In this document: positions 15,925-23,936 of the stretch, one piece after another
Numbering within the stretch: the first letter of the stretch is position 1
Layout of the letters: every line of letters begins with the position of its first letter
Assembly (NCBI RefSeq): GCF_014201905.1
Contig: NZ_JACHFM010000003.1
Coordinates: forward strand, 62,001 to 126,000
DNA from: Amaricoccus macauensis
GTDB lineage: Bacteria > Pseudomonadota > Alphaproteobacteria > Rhodobacterales > Rhodobacteraceae
Reading direction: 5' to 3'
DNA length: 64,000 nt
The notes under the pieces: model-generated
Databases searched by the model: none
What the model saw: the letters and a program-made list of their open reading frames with translations, nothing else
What the model was told of the DNA's origin: nothing
Program-made: the position numbers and the translations under genes

Positions 15925-15957
15925 CCGCGCGCGTCGTTTCCCCGGAGTTTGCAGACC

Positions 15958-16548
15958 ATGCGTGAAGCCGAAGTCAGCCGCGGCACCGCCGAGACCAATC
16001 TCAGCGTCAGGCTGAACCTCGACGGCACCGGCCGGCACTCTATCGAGACTGGCGTCGGCTTCTTCGACCACATGCTCGACCAGCTCGCCCGCCACTCGCT
16101 CATCGACATCGAGGTTCGCGCCGCCGGCGATCTCCACATCGACGACCACCACACCGTCGAGGACGTGGGTATCGCGCTCGGCCGGGCGCTCGCCGAGGCG
16201 CTGGGCGACAAGCGCGGGATCCGGCGCTACGGCTCGTGCCACCTCGCCATGGACGAGGCGCTGGTGCGCGCCGCGCTCGATCTCTCGGGCCGGCCATTTC
16301 TCGTCTGGAAGGTCGAGTTTCCGGCCGAAAAGATCGGCCGCTTCGACACCGAGCTGGTGCGCGAGTTCTTCACCGCCTTCGCGATGAACGCGCGGATGAC
16401 CCTCAACGTGGCGATGCTCGATGGTGAGAACAGCCACCACATCGCCGAGGCGACGTTCAAGGCCGTGGCACAGGCGCTGCGCACCGCGGTCGAGCCCGAT
16501 CCGCGCAGCAGCGGCATTCCCTCCACCAAGGGGACGCTCTCGGAGTGA
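15958..16548 (+). CDS. hisB: Imidazoleglycerol-phosphate dehydratase
   Basis: 196 residues, the monofunctional IGPD form used by alphaproteobacteria. It dehydrates imidazoleglycerol phosphate to imidazoleacetol phosphate, step 6-7 of histidine biosynthesis, with Mn ions. Both metal-binding motifs are present: [14 protein letters not shown] near residue 62 and [10 protein letters not shown] near residue 160. The segment [17 protein letters not shown] is the family signature. ATG at 15958 with CGGAG 10 bases upstream is preferred to longer in-frame readings, which would run into the promoter. It is followed after 7 bases by hisH. Confidence 0.95.
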   Translation: MREAEVSRGTAETNLSVRLNLDGTGRHSIETGVGFFDHMLDQLARHSLIDIEVRAAGDLHIDDHHTVEDVGIALGRALAEALGDKRGIRRYGSCHLAMDEALVRAALDLSGRPFLVWKVEFPAEKIGRFDTELVREFFTAFAMNARMTLNVAMLDGENSHHIAEATFKAVAQALRTAVEPDPRSSGIPSTKGTLSE

Positions 16549-16555
16549 CCGCCCC

Positions 16556-17197
16556 ATGACCACGATCATCGTCGACTACGAGAGCGGCAACCTGCACTCG
16601 GCGGAGAAGAGCTTCCAGCGCATGGCGGCGGAGACCGGGCAGGGTGGCCGGGTCGTCGTCAGCGCCGACCCCGAGGCGGTGCTGAAGGCCGAGCGCATCG
16701 TGCTGCCCGGCGTCGGGGCGTTCGGGGACTGCCGTGCCGGGCTTGCGGCGATCCCCGGTCTCTTCGAGGCGATCGAGACCCGCGCGATCCGGCAGGGGGC
16801 GCCGTTTCTCGGCATCTGCGTCGGCCAGCAGATGATGGGGACCGTCGGGCGTGAATTCGGCGATCACGCGGGCTTCGGCTGGATCCCGGGCGAGGTCGTG
16901 CGCCTCGCGCCGACGGATCCGGGGCTGAAGGTGCCGCACATGGGCTGGAACGCGCTGGAGCTGAGCGGCGAACATCCGGTGCTTGCCGGCATCGCCACCG
17001 GCGATCACGCCTATTTCGTGCATTCCTATCACCTGATCCCGGAGGATCCGGCGCACCGGCTGGCCACCGCCGATCACGGTGGCCCGGTGACGGCGGTGAT
17101 TGCCCGCGACAACCTGATCGGCACGCAGTTTCATCCGGAGAAGAGTCAGGCGACGGGCTTGCGGCTGATCGCGAACTTCCTCGCCTGGCGGCCGTGA
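16556..17197 (+). CDS. hisH: Imidazole glycerol phosphate synthase, glutamine amidotransferase subunit
   Basis: 213 residues. HisH hydrolyses glutamine and channels ammonia to HisF. The nucleophile Cys lies in FLGICVGQQMMG near residue 85. The His/Glu of the triad are in GTQFHPEKSQ near the end. VDYESGNLHSAEKSFQRM is the usual N-terminus. It normally works with HisF, which is commonly encoded a gene or two downstream with hisA. Neither follows here: a GNAT gene overlaps the hisH stop instead. Confidence 0.93.
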   Translation: MTTIIVDYESGNLHSAEKSFQRMAAETGQGGRVVVSADPEAVLKAERIVLPGVGAFGDCRAGLAAIPGLFEAIETRAIRQGAPFLGICVGQQMMGTVGREFGDHAGFGWIPGEVVRLAPTDPGLKVPHMGWNALELSGEHPVLAGIATGDHAYFVHSYHLIPEDPAHRLATADHGGPVTAVIARDNLIGTQFHPEKSQATGLRLIANFLAWRP

Positions 17198-17652
17198 GGA
17201 TCCGGCCGGCCGTCGCCTCGGACGCGCCGGCGGTCCGTGGCTGCGCCGAGGCGGCATATGCCCGCTATGTGGCGGCGATCGGCCGCCGGCCCGCGCCGAT
17301 GGACACCGACGTCGCCACCGCCATCGCGGCGGACCAGATCCATGTGGCTGAGCTGGAGGGTACCGTCGCGGGCTACCTCCACATCAATCCGGCCGGGGAC
17401 GAACTGCTGCTCGATGCCGTCGCCGTGCTGCCGGAGTTTGCGGGCGAGGGCATCGGCAAGGCGCTCATTCGGTTTGCGGAGGACGAGGCGCGGCGGCTCG
17501 GGCTCGGATGGGTGCGGCTCTACACCAACGCGAAGATGGTGGAGAACGTCGCGATCTACCCGCATCTCGGCTACGTCGAGACCGGCCGCCGCCGCGATGA
17601 GGGCTACGACCGGGTGTTCTTCGAGAAGCGCATCCCCCGGCGCGACTACTGA
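17194..17652 (+). CDS. GNAT-family N-acetyltransferase
   Basis: 152 residues beginning with GTG at 17194, overlapping the hisH stop (GTGA), so it is translationally coupled to the his genes. The acetyl-CoA-binding segment is VLPEFAGEGIGKALIRFAED. The end, HLGYVETGRRRDEGYDRVFFEK, is a typical GNAT C-terminus. Substrate is unknown. It ends by a 7-bp overlap with the stop of a convergent sugar permease gene. Confidence 0.85.
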   Translation: MRIRPAVASDAPAVRGCAEAAYARYVAAIGRRPAPMDTDVATAIAADQIHVAELEGTVAGYLHINPAGDELLLDAVAVLPEFAGEGIGKALIRFAEDEARRLGLGWVRLYTNAKMVENVAIYPHLGYVETGRRRDEGYDRVFFEKRIPRRDY

Positions 17653-18560
17653 TAGCGCCGGAGCCGCCGCTGGATGCCGAAGAGGTAGGCCGACACGCCG
17701 ACGAGGATGATCGCGAACATCGCGGTGGCGATGGCAGCGCCCATGTGCGGGTCGCCGAGCTGGAGCTGGAAGCCGAAGAACGTCCGGTAGAGGAACGTGC
17801 CGAGGATGTCGGTGGCGAAGTTTGGCCCGGCGAGGGCGCCCTGACTGACATAGATGAGGTCGAAGGCGTTGAAGTTGCCGACGAATGTCAGGATCGAGAT
17901 GATGCCGATCGACGGCAGGATCATCGGCAGCTTGATCTTCCAGAACTGCGACCAGCCGGTGATCCCGTCCATGTCGGCGGCCTCCAGCACCTCTTCGGGA
18001 ATCGAGATCAGCGCCGCGTAGATCAGCATCATCGGGATGCCGACGAACTGCCAGACCGAGATGAGCGCGAGGGTGGTGAGGGCGGTGCCTTCCTTGCCGA
18101 GCCACGGCTGGAACAGGGACTTCAGCCCGACCGCGTCGAGCATCGACGGCGCGATGCCCCAGACCGGCGACAGGATCAGCTTCCAGACGAAGCCGACGAC
18201 GACGAAGCTGAGGACCGTCGGCACGAAGATCGCCGAGCGGTAGAACGCCGCGAAGCGGAGCCGCGGCGCGGAGAGCAGGGCAGCGAGCAGGATGCCGATC
18301 GGATTCTGCACGATCATGTGGATCAGGAAGAACCAGAAGTTGTTGCCGAGCGCGTTCCAGAAGCTTGCCGACCAGCGCGGATCGCCGAAGAGCGTGCGGA
18401 AGTTGTCGAGCCCGACGAACTTCTGCACGTCCTCCACCACGCGGAAGAGCGAGAGCTGGAGCGTCCCGAACAGCGGAACGATCATGACGGCGGTGTAGAC
18501 GATCACCGCCGGTGCGAGGAACACCGCGACATGCCAGGGGAAGGGGCGGCGTTCGGTCAT
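17646..18560 (-). CDS. Carbohydrate ABC transporter permease (MalF/UgpA-like)
   Basis: 304 residues with six membrane segments and the EAA loop of sugar importers (IPEEVLEAADMDGITGWSQF). Motifs such as NALGNNFWFFLIHMIVQNP are typical of the MalF/UgpA side of the heterodimer. It starts 4 bases after the Nramp-like stop, so it is read with it. Sugar importers of this class need a second permease (MalG type) and an ATPase; neither is adjacent. The downstream neighbour is a convergent gene from the his operon, so the operon is truncated at this point or its partners are elsewhere. Confidence 0.85.
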   Translation of the reverse strand: MTERRPFPWHVAVFLAPAVIVYTAVMIVPLFGTLQLSLFRVVEDVQKFVGLDNFRTLFGDPRWSASFWNALGNNFWFFLIHMIVQNPIGILLAALLSAPRLRFAAFYRSAIFVPTVLSFVVVGFVWKLILSPVWGIAPSMLDAVGLKSLFQPWLGKEGTALTTLALISVWQFVGIPMMLIYAALISIPEEVLEAADMDGITGWSQFWKIKLPMILPSIGIISILTFVGNFNAFDLIYVSQGALAGPNFATDILGTFLYRTFFGFQLQLGDPHMGAAIATAMFAIILVGVSAYLFGIQRRLRRYQ

Positions 18561-18564
18561 TTCA

Positions 18565-20001
18565 TCACGATCCTGTCCAGAGTTTCGGAATCTGCTGCAC
18601 GAGCGTGAGGATGGAGAGTATGCCAAAAAGCACAAAAGCCCAAGCGAGTGCTGCGACCCGACCGATGCCGGGACGGATCGCGGGGACGAGCACGCGCCGG
18701 TTCAGGATGATGAGCAGAGCGGAGTAGATGAACATCATCAACCCGCCGACGCAGGCGGAGATGACGAGGAGCACGAGCGGCTGCGCGGCGCCGAAGACCA
18801 GCACGAGGATGCCGATCAGCACGAGCCCCCAGACCAGAAAGAAATAGAGCCGGCTCTCGTTCGCGCGCTTCATGTACGAGGTGCGCAGAACGTCCGCCGC
18901 CAGCCGACTCGTGTAGTCGACGATGCCGGTCGCGGCGGCGAAGAGCGAGAACGCTCCGATGAACCAGAAGAGATAGCCGAACCAGGAGCCGACGCGCTCT
19001 TGCAGGACCTGCCCCTCGTTCAGCACGAAGCCGATGCTGTTCGCGAGCCCCGCCTGTCCGTAGACGGTGGCGTAGGCGAGAAGGGACGTGAAGGTGATGG
19101 TGACGAATGTGATGAGCACGAAGGTCGAGAGCTGCTCGACGTTGGCGAAGCGCCACCAGCGCTGCCAGCGGGCAAGGTTCTCGGTCGTCGGTTCGAACAC
19201 GTAGCCGGTGCTCGGTGTCGCCTCGGGCTCGCCGGTGATCGGGCTCTTGATGTGCGGCACGTACTTGCCCATGCCGAAGCCCTTGTCGCGGATCCAGTTG
19301 GACTGGCAGAGATTCTGTCCGCCGCCCGCGCCGGCGAAGGCGAGCGCGCCGAGCAGCACGGCAAAGCCGAGTTCCTGCGCGGGGATCCGCGCCTCGGTGA
19401 CGATCTGCGGCAGGGCCGCCCAGTCGTCGGCGGTGATGACGAAGATGCCTGCGACGATGATGAGCAGGCCGACCGCCGCCACCTTCACCATCTGCATCCG
19501 CTCGAGCATCACGTAGACGACCGGCGCGAGCGTCAGGATGAGCCCGATGGTGATCAGCATCCCGACGGCAATCCACTTCGGGTCGCCGCCGACGATATAG
19601 GTGAGCATGGTGGCCGAGCTCGTCGCCCAGCCGGGCCAGAGGTTGGCGAAATAGGTCATGACCGCGAAGACCAGGCCCCAGTGCCGCCAGAAGCGGCTGA
19701 AGCCCGTCAGCACGGTCTCACCGGTCGCGAGCGTGTACCGCTCGATTTCCATGTTGAGGAAGAACTGGGTCATCACCCCGAGGAGCGCGGCCCAGACGAA
19801 GACGAGGCCGACCTGGCTTGCGATGTACGGGTAGAGAACGAACTCCCCCGACGCGAGCCCCACACCGGCCGCGATGATGCCGGGGCCGATGATCTTCGCG
19901 GTATCTGCCGGTGGCGCGGGCAGCTCGCGGACTTCCGGCCGCCCGAGGACGTGCGTCGGAAAGAGATCTGCGGCCGAAGCGCCGGGCTTGTGGTGTGCCA
20001 T
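18565..20001 (-). CDS. Nramp-related transporter lacking the DPGN motif
   Basis: 478 residues with about 11-12 hydrophobic segments and overall Nramp-family layout (start IIGPGIIAAGVGLASGEF). In Nramp metal transporters the first membrane helix has a DPGN motif that binds the metal. Here the same place reads ASGE, and helix 6 has GAGGGQNLCQSNWI rather than the usual M-P-H motif. A large insertion of about 60 residues, with ITGEPEATPSTGYVFEPTTE, follows helix 6. Divalent metal transport is therefore uncertain. It sits between a sugar-binding protein gene and its permease, an odd location. Start ATG follows a GGGGGGGGA tract. Confidence 0.7.
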   Translation of the reverse strand: MAHHKPGASAADLFPTHVLGRPEVRELPAPPADTAKIIGPGIIAAGVGLASGEFVLYPYIASQVGLVFVWAALLGVMTQFFLNMEIERYTLATGETVLTGFSRFWRHWGLVFAVMTYFANLWPGWATSSATMLTYIVGGDPKWIAVGMLITIGLILTLAPVVYVMLERMQMVKVAAVGLLIIVAGIFVITADDWAALPQIVTEARIPAQELGFAVLLGALAFAGAGGGQNLCQSNWIRDKGFGMGKYVPHIKSPITGEPEATPSTGYVFEPTTENLARWQRWWRFANVEQLSTFVLITFVTITFTSLLAYATVYGQAGLANSIGFVLNEGQVLQERVGSWFGYLFWFIGAFSLFAAATGIVDYTSRLAADVLRTSYMKRANESRLYFFLVWGLVLIGILVLVFGAAQPLVLLVISACVGGLMMFIYSALLIILNRRVLVPAIRPGIGRVAALAWAFVLFGILSILTLVQQIPKLWTGS

Positions 20002-20063
20002 TGACGGTGTCCCCCCCCCTGGAAATCGTCATGCGGCAAGGCTGCTGTCCGCTTGTCGAATCG

Positions 20064-20495
20064 TCAACCAGCCCGGCGATCCACCAGCCCGCGACGGGCA
20101 AGGGTGACCTCTTCCGGCGCGTAGCGCGGGCGGAACCATGGCAGATAGGTCGCGACCGGGGCGTGAACCTGCGGCGGAACCGTCCCGCGGGGCTCCGCGC
20201 GCGATCTCTCGATGGTGGCGATCCTGGCGCTGCGGACGACCGGGGGGATCGGCAGGCCGGTCGCGTCGTCGTCGGGAACCGCCAGGTCACCCCTCCAGCC
20301 ACGGTTCGCGGCGGACGTGATCATCACCACCCGGAGCAGAGGTGTCCTCTCGCCCGCCCGAGGCCCGATTTCCGCGACCACGATCGCGGGACGGTACTGG
20401 CTGGTCCGGCCGTCGGTGTTGGCACCGGACCGATCGTGCCGGGCCGGCACGAGAGACCAGAAGCCGGCATGTCCGGCCGCATCCGCCGGTGTCAT
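20064..20495 (-). CDS. Orphan PemK/MazF-like toxin-family protein
   Basis: 143 residues. The run RPAIVVAEI, then VVMITSAANRG, GDLAVP, and PPVVRSARIATIERSRA matches the conserved strands of the PemK/MazF endoribonuclease fold in order and spacing. MazF-like toxins cleave mRNA and are normally preceded by a small antitoxin gene. Here the gene starts right after a strong terminator of the sugar-binding protein and no antitoxin-like ORF is beside it. The N-terminus (MTPADAAGHAGFW...) lacks a clear ribosome binding site. It lies within a disrupted sugar ABC operon. Family call is by motif pattern only. Confidence 0.65.
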   Translation of the reverse strand: MTPADAAGHAGFWSLVPARHDRSGANTDGRTSQYRPAIVVAEIGPRAGERTPLLRVVMITSAANRGWRGDLAVPDDDATGLPIPPVVRSARIATIERSRAEPRGTVPPQVHAPVATYLPWFRPRYAPEEVTLARRGLVDRRAG

Positions 20496-20513
20496 GAGGA
20501 ATTTGCTTACATT

Positions 20514-20544
20514 GGAAAGCGCCGCCCTGCGGGCGGCGCTTTCC
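20514..20544 (-). terminator. Strong hairpin terminator after the sugar-binding protein gene
   Basis: A perfect inverted repeat with 14-bp arms (GGAAAGCGCCGCCC and its complement) around a 3-nt loop. It begins 8 bases after the sugar-binding protein stop. It should end most transcription, or leave a stable 3' end that favours the binding protein over downstream genes, a common arrangement in ABC operons. A T-tract is lacking. Confidence 0.75.
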
Positions 20545-20551
20545 GCAGACC

Positions 20552-21814
20552 TTACTGGCCGGCCGGCTTGAACCAGGTTTCGAGGCCTTCCTGCAGGCGC
20601 TTCGCGGCGGCCTCGGCGGTCTCGGTGCCGCGGATCACGTTGGCGGCGGCGTTCCAGGTCTCGTTTTCGAGGTTCGGCGTGCCGCGCGACAGGATCTGGT
20701 AGGTGGAGCGGATCGTCGACGCGCAGGTCTCGCGCCAGGACAGGAACTCCTGTGCCAGCGGATCGTCGATCTTCACCGTCTCCTTCTGCAGCGGGAAGAA
20801 GCCTGGCAGCGCGTTGCCGTAGATCGTCGCGAACTCGGCCGTGCCGACCCATTCGAGGAACTGCTTTGCCGCGTCGGCATTCTTCGACGCCGCGTTCAGC
20901 CCGAGCGCGATGTCGGGGTGGTCGGAGATGTAGCACTTGTCACCCTCGGCCGGGACCGGGGGCGGGAAGGCGCCCATTTCGAAGGCGTCGGCGATCTGGG
21001 TGCGGAACGGCGAGATTTCCCAGCTGCCGGCCGGATAGATCGCGGCGCGTCCGAGGGTGAAGAGGTTCTGGCTGTCGGGGTAGGTCTGCGCCTCGAAGCC
21101 GTCGCCGAGGTAGTCCCGCCACTTCGCGAGTTCGCGGAACGGTGCCACCCAGCCCTCGTCCGTCAGCTTCTGGGTGCCGTTGAGGAGCGCGAGCCGGCCC
21201 TCCTCGCCCTTCCAGTAGTTCGGCCCGATGTTCTGGTAGCCCATCGTCGCGGCTTCCCACTGGTCGTTGGTGCCCATCGCCATCGGGATATAGCTGCCGT
21301 TTTCCTTGATCTTCTCCAGCACGGCGAAGAACTCGGCCTCGGTCTTTGGCGGCTCGACGCCGACTTCGGTGAACGCGGCCTTGTTGTAGATGAAGCCGTG
21401 GATCACGCTCGCCATCGGCACGCAGAAGGTTTTCGTTCCGTCGTCGGTCGACCAGGCGGCCTTGGCGACGTCGGAGAAGTTCGCCATTGCCGTGAGGCTG
21501 GTCAGGTCGGCGATCTTGCCCTTGTTGAAGAGTTCGAGGCTCGCGTCGAATGGCCGGCAGGTGATGAGATCGCCCGCGGATCCGGCGTCGAGTTTCGAGT
21601 TCAGTACGGCGTTGTATTCGGTCGGCGCCGATGGCGCGAACGCCACCTTGACGCCGGGGTGCGACGCCTCGAAGGCGGGAATGATCTTCTCCTGCCAGAT
21701 CGCGAGATCGTCGTTGCGCCAGCTCTCGATCGTGAGCGTCACATCCTGAGCGGACGCTGCGCTGCCGGCGAGAAGCGTGGTCCCTAGAAGGAGACCTTTC
21801 AGTCCGATGTGCAT
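20552..21814 (-). CDS. Carbohydrate ABC transporter substrate-binding protein
   Basis: 420 residues. It has a signal peptide (GLLLGTTLLAGSAASA) and a family 1 extracellular solute-binding domain: VTLTIESWRNDDLAIWQ, FEASHPGVKVAFAPSAPTEY, and a mid region AAIYPAGSWEISPF. It would bind a sugar in the periplasm. The divergent neighbour is a GlcNAc-kinase, SIS deaminase and NagA operon, so an amino sugar or chito-oligosaccharide is a reasonable guess. Its permease (17646-18560) is separated from it by two unrelated genes. Confidence 0.88.
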   Translation of the reverse strand: MHIGLKGLLLGTTLLAGSAASAQDVTLTIESWRNDDLAIWQEKIIPAFEASHPGVKVAFAPSAPTEYNAVLNSKLDAGSAGDLITCRPFDASLELFNKGKIADLTSLTAMANFSDVAKAAWSTDDGTKTFCVPMASVIHGFIYNKAAFTEVGVEPPKTEAEFFAVLEKIKENGSYIPMAMGTNDQWEAATMGYQNIGPNYWKGEEGRLALLNGTQKLTDEGWVAPFRELAKWRDYLGDGFEAQTYPDSQNLFTLGRAAIYPAGSWEISPFRTQIADAFEMGAFPPPVPAEGDKCYISDHPDIALGLNAASKNADAAKQFLEWVGTAEFATIYGNALPGFFPLQKETVKIDDPLAQEFLSWRETCASTIRSTYQILSRGTPNLENETWNAAANVIRGTETAEAAAKRLQEGLETWFKPAGQ

Positions 21815-22040
21815 GTTTTCTCTCCCTGCGTCCGATGAGCCTAGCGCCGGGTTTTCGTGCCGTCGAGTGTACCGCTCTTCTCGTGCGCGAGGCGCGATCG
21901 ATCTCTTGTCTAGGAATGTCGGAGTGAGCGAGAATGGTGCGCCGAGCGCCGCTGCCCCCCGACGCGCGCCCGGCCCGGCCGGCGATTCGCTGCGCCGGGA
22001 TGCGCCTCGCGGGGGCTCGGATCAATCGCGGGGTTGCGGC
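21815..22040. promoter_or_regulatory. Divergent promoter region of the amino-sugar genes
   Basis: 226 bases separate the divergent sugar-binding protein and kinase genes and must contain both promoters. The left two thirds are less GC-rich (for example CGATCTCTTGTCTAGGAATG around 21895-21920), while the right part has dense GC runs. No perfect palindrome of a known GntR or ROK operator type was recognised, and no regulator gene is adjacent. Confidence 0.35.
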
Positions 22041-22895
22041 ATGACCAGCGGGCAGCTCTTTCTCGGTGTCGACGGCGGCGGCACGGGGTGCCGTGCGGCG
22101 CTCGCGGACGAGACGGGGCGCATTCTCGGGGAAGGCCGGGGCGGGCCGGCGAACGTGGTGAGCGATCCCGACATGGCGCTTGCGAGCGTCCTCGAAGCCG
22201 CCTCCGGCGCCATGACCGCGGCACAAGAGGGCCGTGATCTCACCCGGCTGACGGCGGTGCTCGGGCTTGCGGGCGCCAATGTGGTCGAGGCCGCGGCCGC
22301 GTTTCGCGCGCGCCTGCCGTTTGCCAGCTCGCGCGTGGAAAACGATGTGGTGGTGGCGGTGAAGGGGGCGCTCGGGGCCGACGACGGGATTGTCGCCGCG
22401 ATCGGCACCGGCGCGGTCTACGGCGTACAGCGCGCGGGCACGGTGCGGCTCGCCGGCGGCTGGGGGCTCATTCTCGGTGATCACGGCTCGGGCGGATGGA
22501 TGGGGCGCGGACTCTTTGAGGCGGCGCTGCTGGCCCATGACGGTTTCGTCGAGAAGACGCCGCTGCTTGCGGCCATCCTGCGCGAGATGGGCTCGCCCGA
22601 CGCCATCGTCGCCTTCGCAAGGCGCGCGACGCCGGCCGACTTCGCCCGGGCCGCGCCGCGCATTCTCGATGCGGGCGACGACGCGGCGGCGCAGCGGATC
22701 CTCGGCGCCGCCGACGCGGGGATCGCCCGTGCCCTTGACCATCTCGAGTCCGACGGGGCGCTTCCCATCGTCTTCACCGGCGGGCTCGGACCCCTGTTCG
22801 CTGCCCGTCTCGGGCATCGTTATCCGAGCCTCATTCACCTCGCCAAGGGCTGTGCCCTCGACGGGGCTCTCGCGCTGGCGCGCGGTCTCGTCTAG
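22041..22895 (+). CDS. N-acetylglucosamine kinase-like ATPase (BadF/BadG/BcrA/BcrD family)
   Basis: 284 residues of the ASKHA fold. FLGVDGGGTGCRAAL near the N-terminus is the phosphate-1 motif. GIVAAIGTGAVYGVQ is phosphate 2, and VFTGGLGPLFA the adenosine motif. GGWGLILGDHGSGGWMGR matches N-acetylglucosamine kinases. It would phosphorylate imported N-acetylglucosamine to the 6-phosphate, the substrate of NagA two genes downstream. It begins an operon of three closely spaced genes, 9 bases before the next start. The ribosome binding site is weak. Confidence 0.85.
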   Translation: MTSGQLFLGVDGGGTGCRAALADETGRILGEGRGGPANVVSDPDMALASVLEAASGAMTAAQEGRDLTRLTAVLGLAGANVVEAAAAFRARLPFASSRVENDVVVAVKGALGADDGIVAAIGTGAVYGVQRAGTVRLAGGWGLILGDHGSGGWMGRGLFEAALLAHDGFVEKTPLLAAILREMGSPDAIVAFARRATPADFARAAPRILDAGDDAAAQRILGAADAGIARALDHLESDGALPIVFTGGLGPLFAARLGHRYPSLIHLAKGCALDGALALARGLV

Positions 22896-22904
22896 GAGCG
22901 GTTC

Positions 22905-23936
22905 ATGACACAACAGACCAAAATGGCGGCCGAGGTTGCGGAGATCCCCGCCGCCGCCGCGCGTTTCCTGACCGAGGCGGCGGACGCCACCGCTGCGGCG
23001 GGGGAGGCGATGCGCGAGATCGACCCGCGGCTGCTCGTCACCGTCGCGCGCGGCTCGTCCGATCATGCGGCGACCTATCTCAAGTACGCCGTCGAGATGA
23101 CGGCGGGCATCCCGGTCGCGTCGGTCGGCCCCTCGGTCGCCTCGGTCTACGGCCGGCGCCTGCGGCTCGACGGCGCGGCCTGCCTCGGCATCTCGCAGTC
23201 GGGACAGAGCCCGGACATCGTCGCGATGATGGAGAGCGCGCGGGACAGCGGCGCGCTGACCGTCGCGATCACCAACACCGCCGGCGCGCCGATGTCGCTC
23301 GCCTGCGATCATACGCTGGCGCTTCATGTGGGGCCGGAGCTGTCGGTCGCGGCGACGAAGACCTTCGTGGTCTCGGTGCTCGCCGGGCTCGCGCTTCTCG
23401 CCGAGTGGCGGCAGGACGACGACCTGCGCGAGGCGGTGGCCGAGTTGCCGTTGCAGTTCGACCGGGCGCTCGCCTGCGACTGGACGCCGCTGGCGGATCG
23501 CCTCGTGCGGGCAAACCAGGCGTTCGTCCTCGGCCGCGGCCCCGGCTTCGCCATCGCCGCGGAAATGGCGCTGAAGTTCAAGGAGACCTGCGCGATCCAC
23601 GCCGAGAGCTATTCGGCGGCGGAGGTTCTGCACGGGCCGGCGGCGCTGGTGCAGGCGAGCTTCCCGATTCTCGCGCTCGGTGTCGCGGATGCGGCGCTGG
23701 GCCAGGTCATCGCCACCGCCGAGCGGCTGGCGGGGCAGGGGGCGGATGTCTTTCTCACCGCGCCGGGCGCCCGGCCGCCGGTGACACCGCTGCCCTCGGT
23801 GGAGGGCGTCCATCCGCTGACCGCGCCGCTGGTCGCCGCGGTGTCGTTCTACCGTTTCATCGAGGCACTCGCCCGCCGCCGCGGCTTCAATCCCGACACG
23901 CCGCCGCACCTGCGCAAGGTCACGGAGACGCGATGA
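22905..23936 (+). CDS. SIS-domain glucosamine-6-phosphate deaminase/isomerase (NagB-II type)
   Basis: 343 residues with two SIS (sugar isomerase) domains. VARGSSDHAATYLKY and LGISQSGQSPDIVAMMESA form the first phosphosugar site. AFVLGRGPGFAIAAEMALKFKE and the ESYSAAEVLHGPAALV stretch form the second, as in GlmS isomerase domains and NagB-II. The glutamine amidotransferase domain of GlmS is absent, so deamination of GlcN-6-P to fructose-6-P is the likely reaction. It overlaps nagA by ATGA. It fills the deaminase step between NagA and glycolysis. Confidence 0.88.
   Translation: MTQQTKMAAEVAEIPAAAARFLTEAADATAAAGEAMREIDPRLLVTVARGSSDHAATYLKYAVEMTAGIPVASVGPSVASVYGRRLRLDGAACLGISQSGQSPDIVAMMESARDSGALTVAITNTAGAPMSLACDHTLALHVGPELSVAATKTFVVSVLAGLALLAEWRQDDDLREAVAELPLQFDRALACDWTPLADRLVRANQAFVLGRGPGFAIAAEMALKFKETCAIHAESYSAAEVLHGPAALVQASFPILALGVADAALGQVIATAERLAGQGADVFLTAPGARPPVTPLPSVEGVHPLTAPLVAAVSFYRFIEALARRRGFNPDTPPHLRKVTETR

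Larger units (their letters stand above)
15575..15957. other. Intergenic region: operator, hairpin array and hisB promoter
   Basis: About 380 bases without a gene between the divergent glyoxalase and hisB genes. From left to right it holds a perfect palindromic operator (15639-15656), a chain of four regularly spaced hairpins (15761-15880), and a near-consensus sigma-70 promoter for hisB (15896-15924). No open reading frame in it looks coding. Confidence 0.7.

Noticed and set aside
20212-20571. Plus-strand ORF of about 119 codons opposite the PemK-like gene
   Set aside because: Antisense to a better-supported frame with PemK motifs and runs through the terminator into the binding-protein gene.
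20940-23909. Very long minus-strand open frame (about 989 codons) across the binding-protein and kinase genes
   Set aside because: It lies opposite or out of frame to well-supported genes, is Arg/Gly/Asp-rich and shows no domain pattern. High-GC antisense frames stay open by chance.
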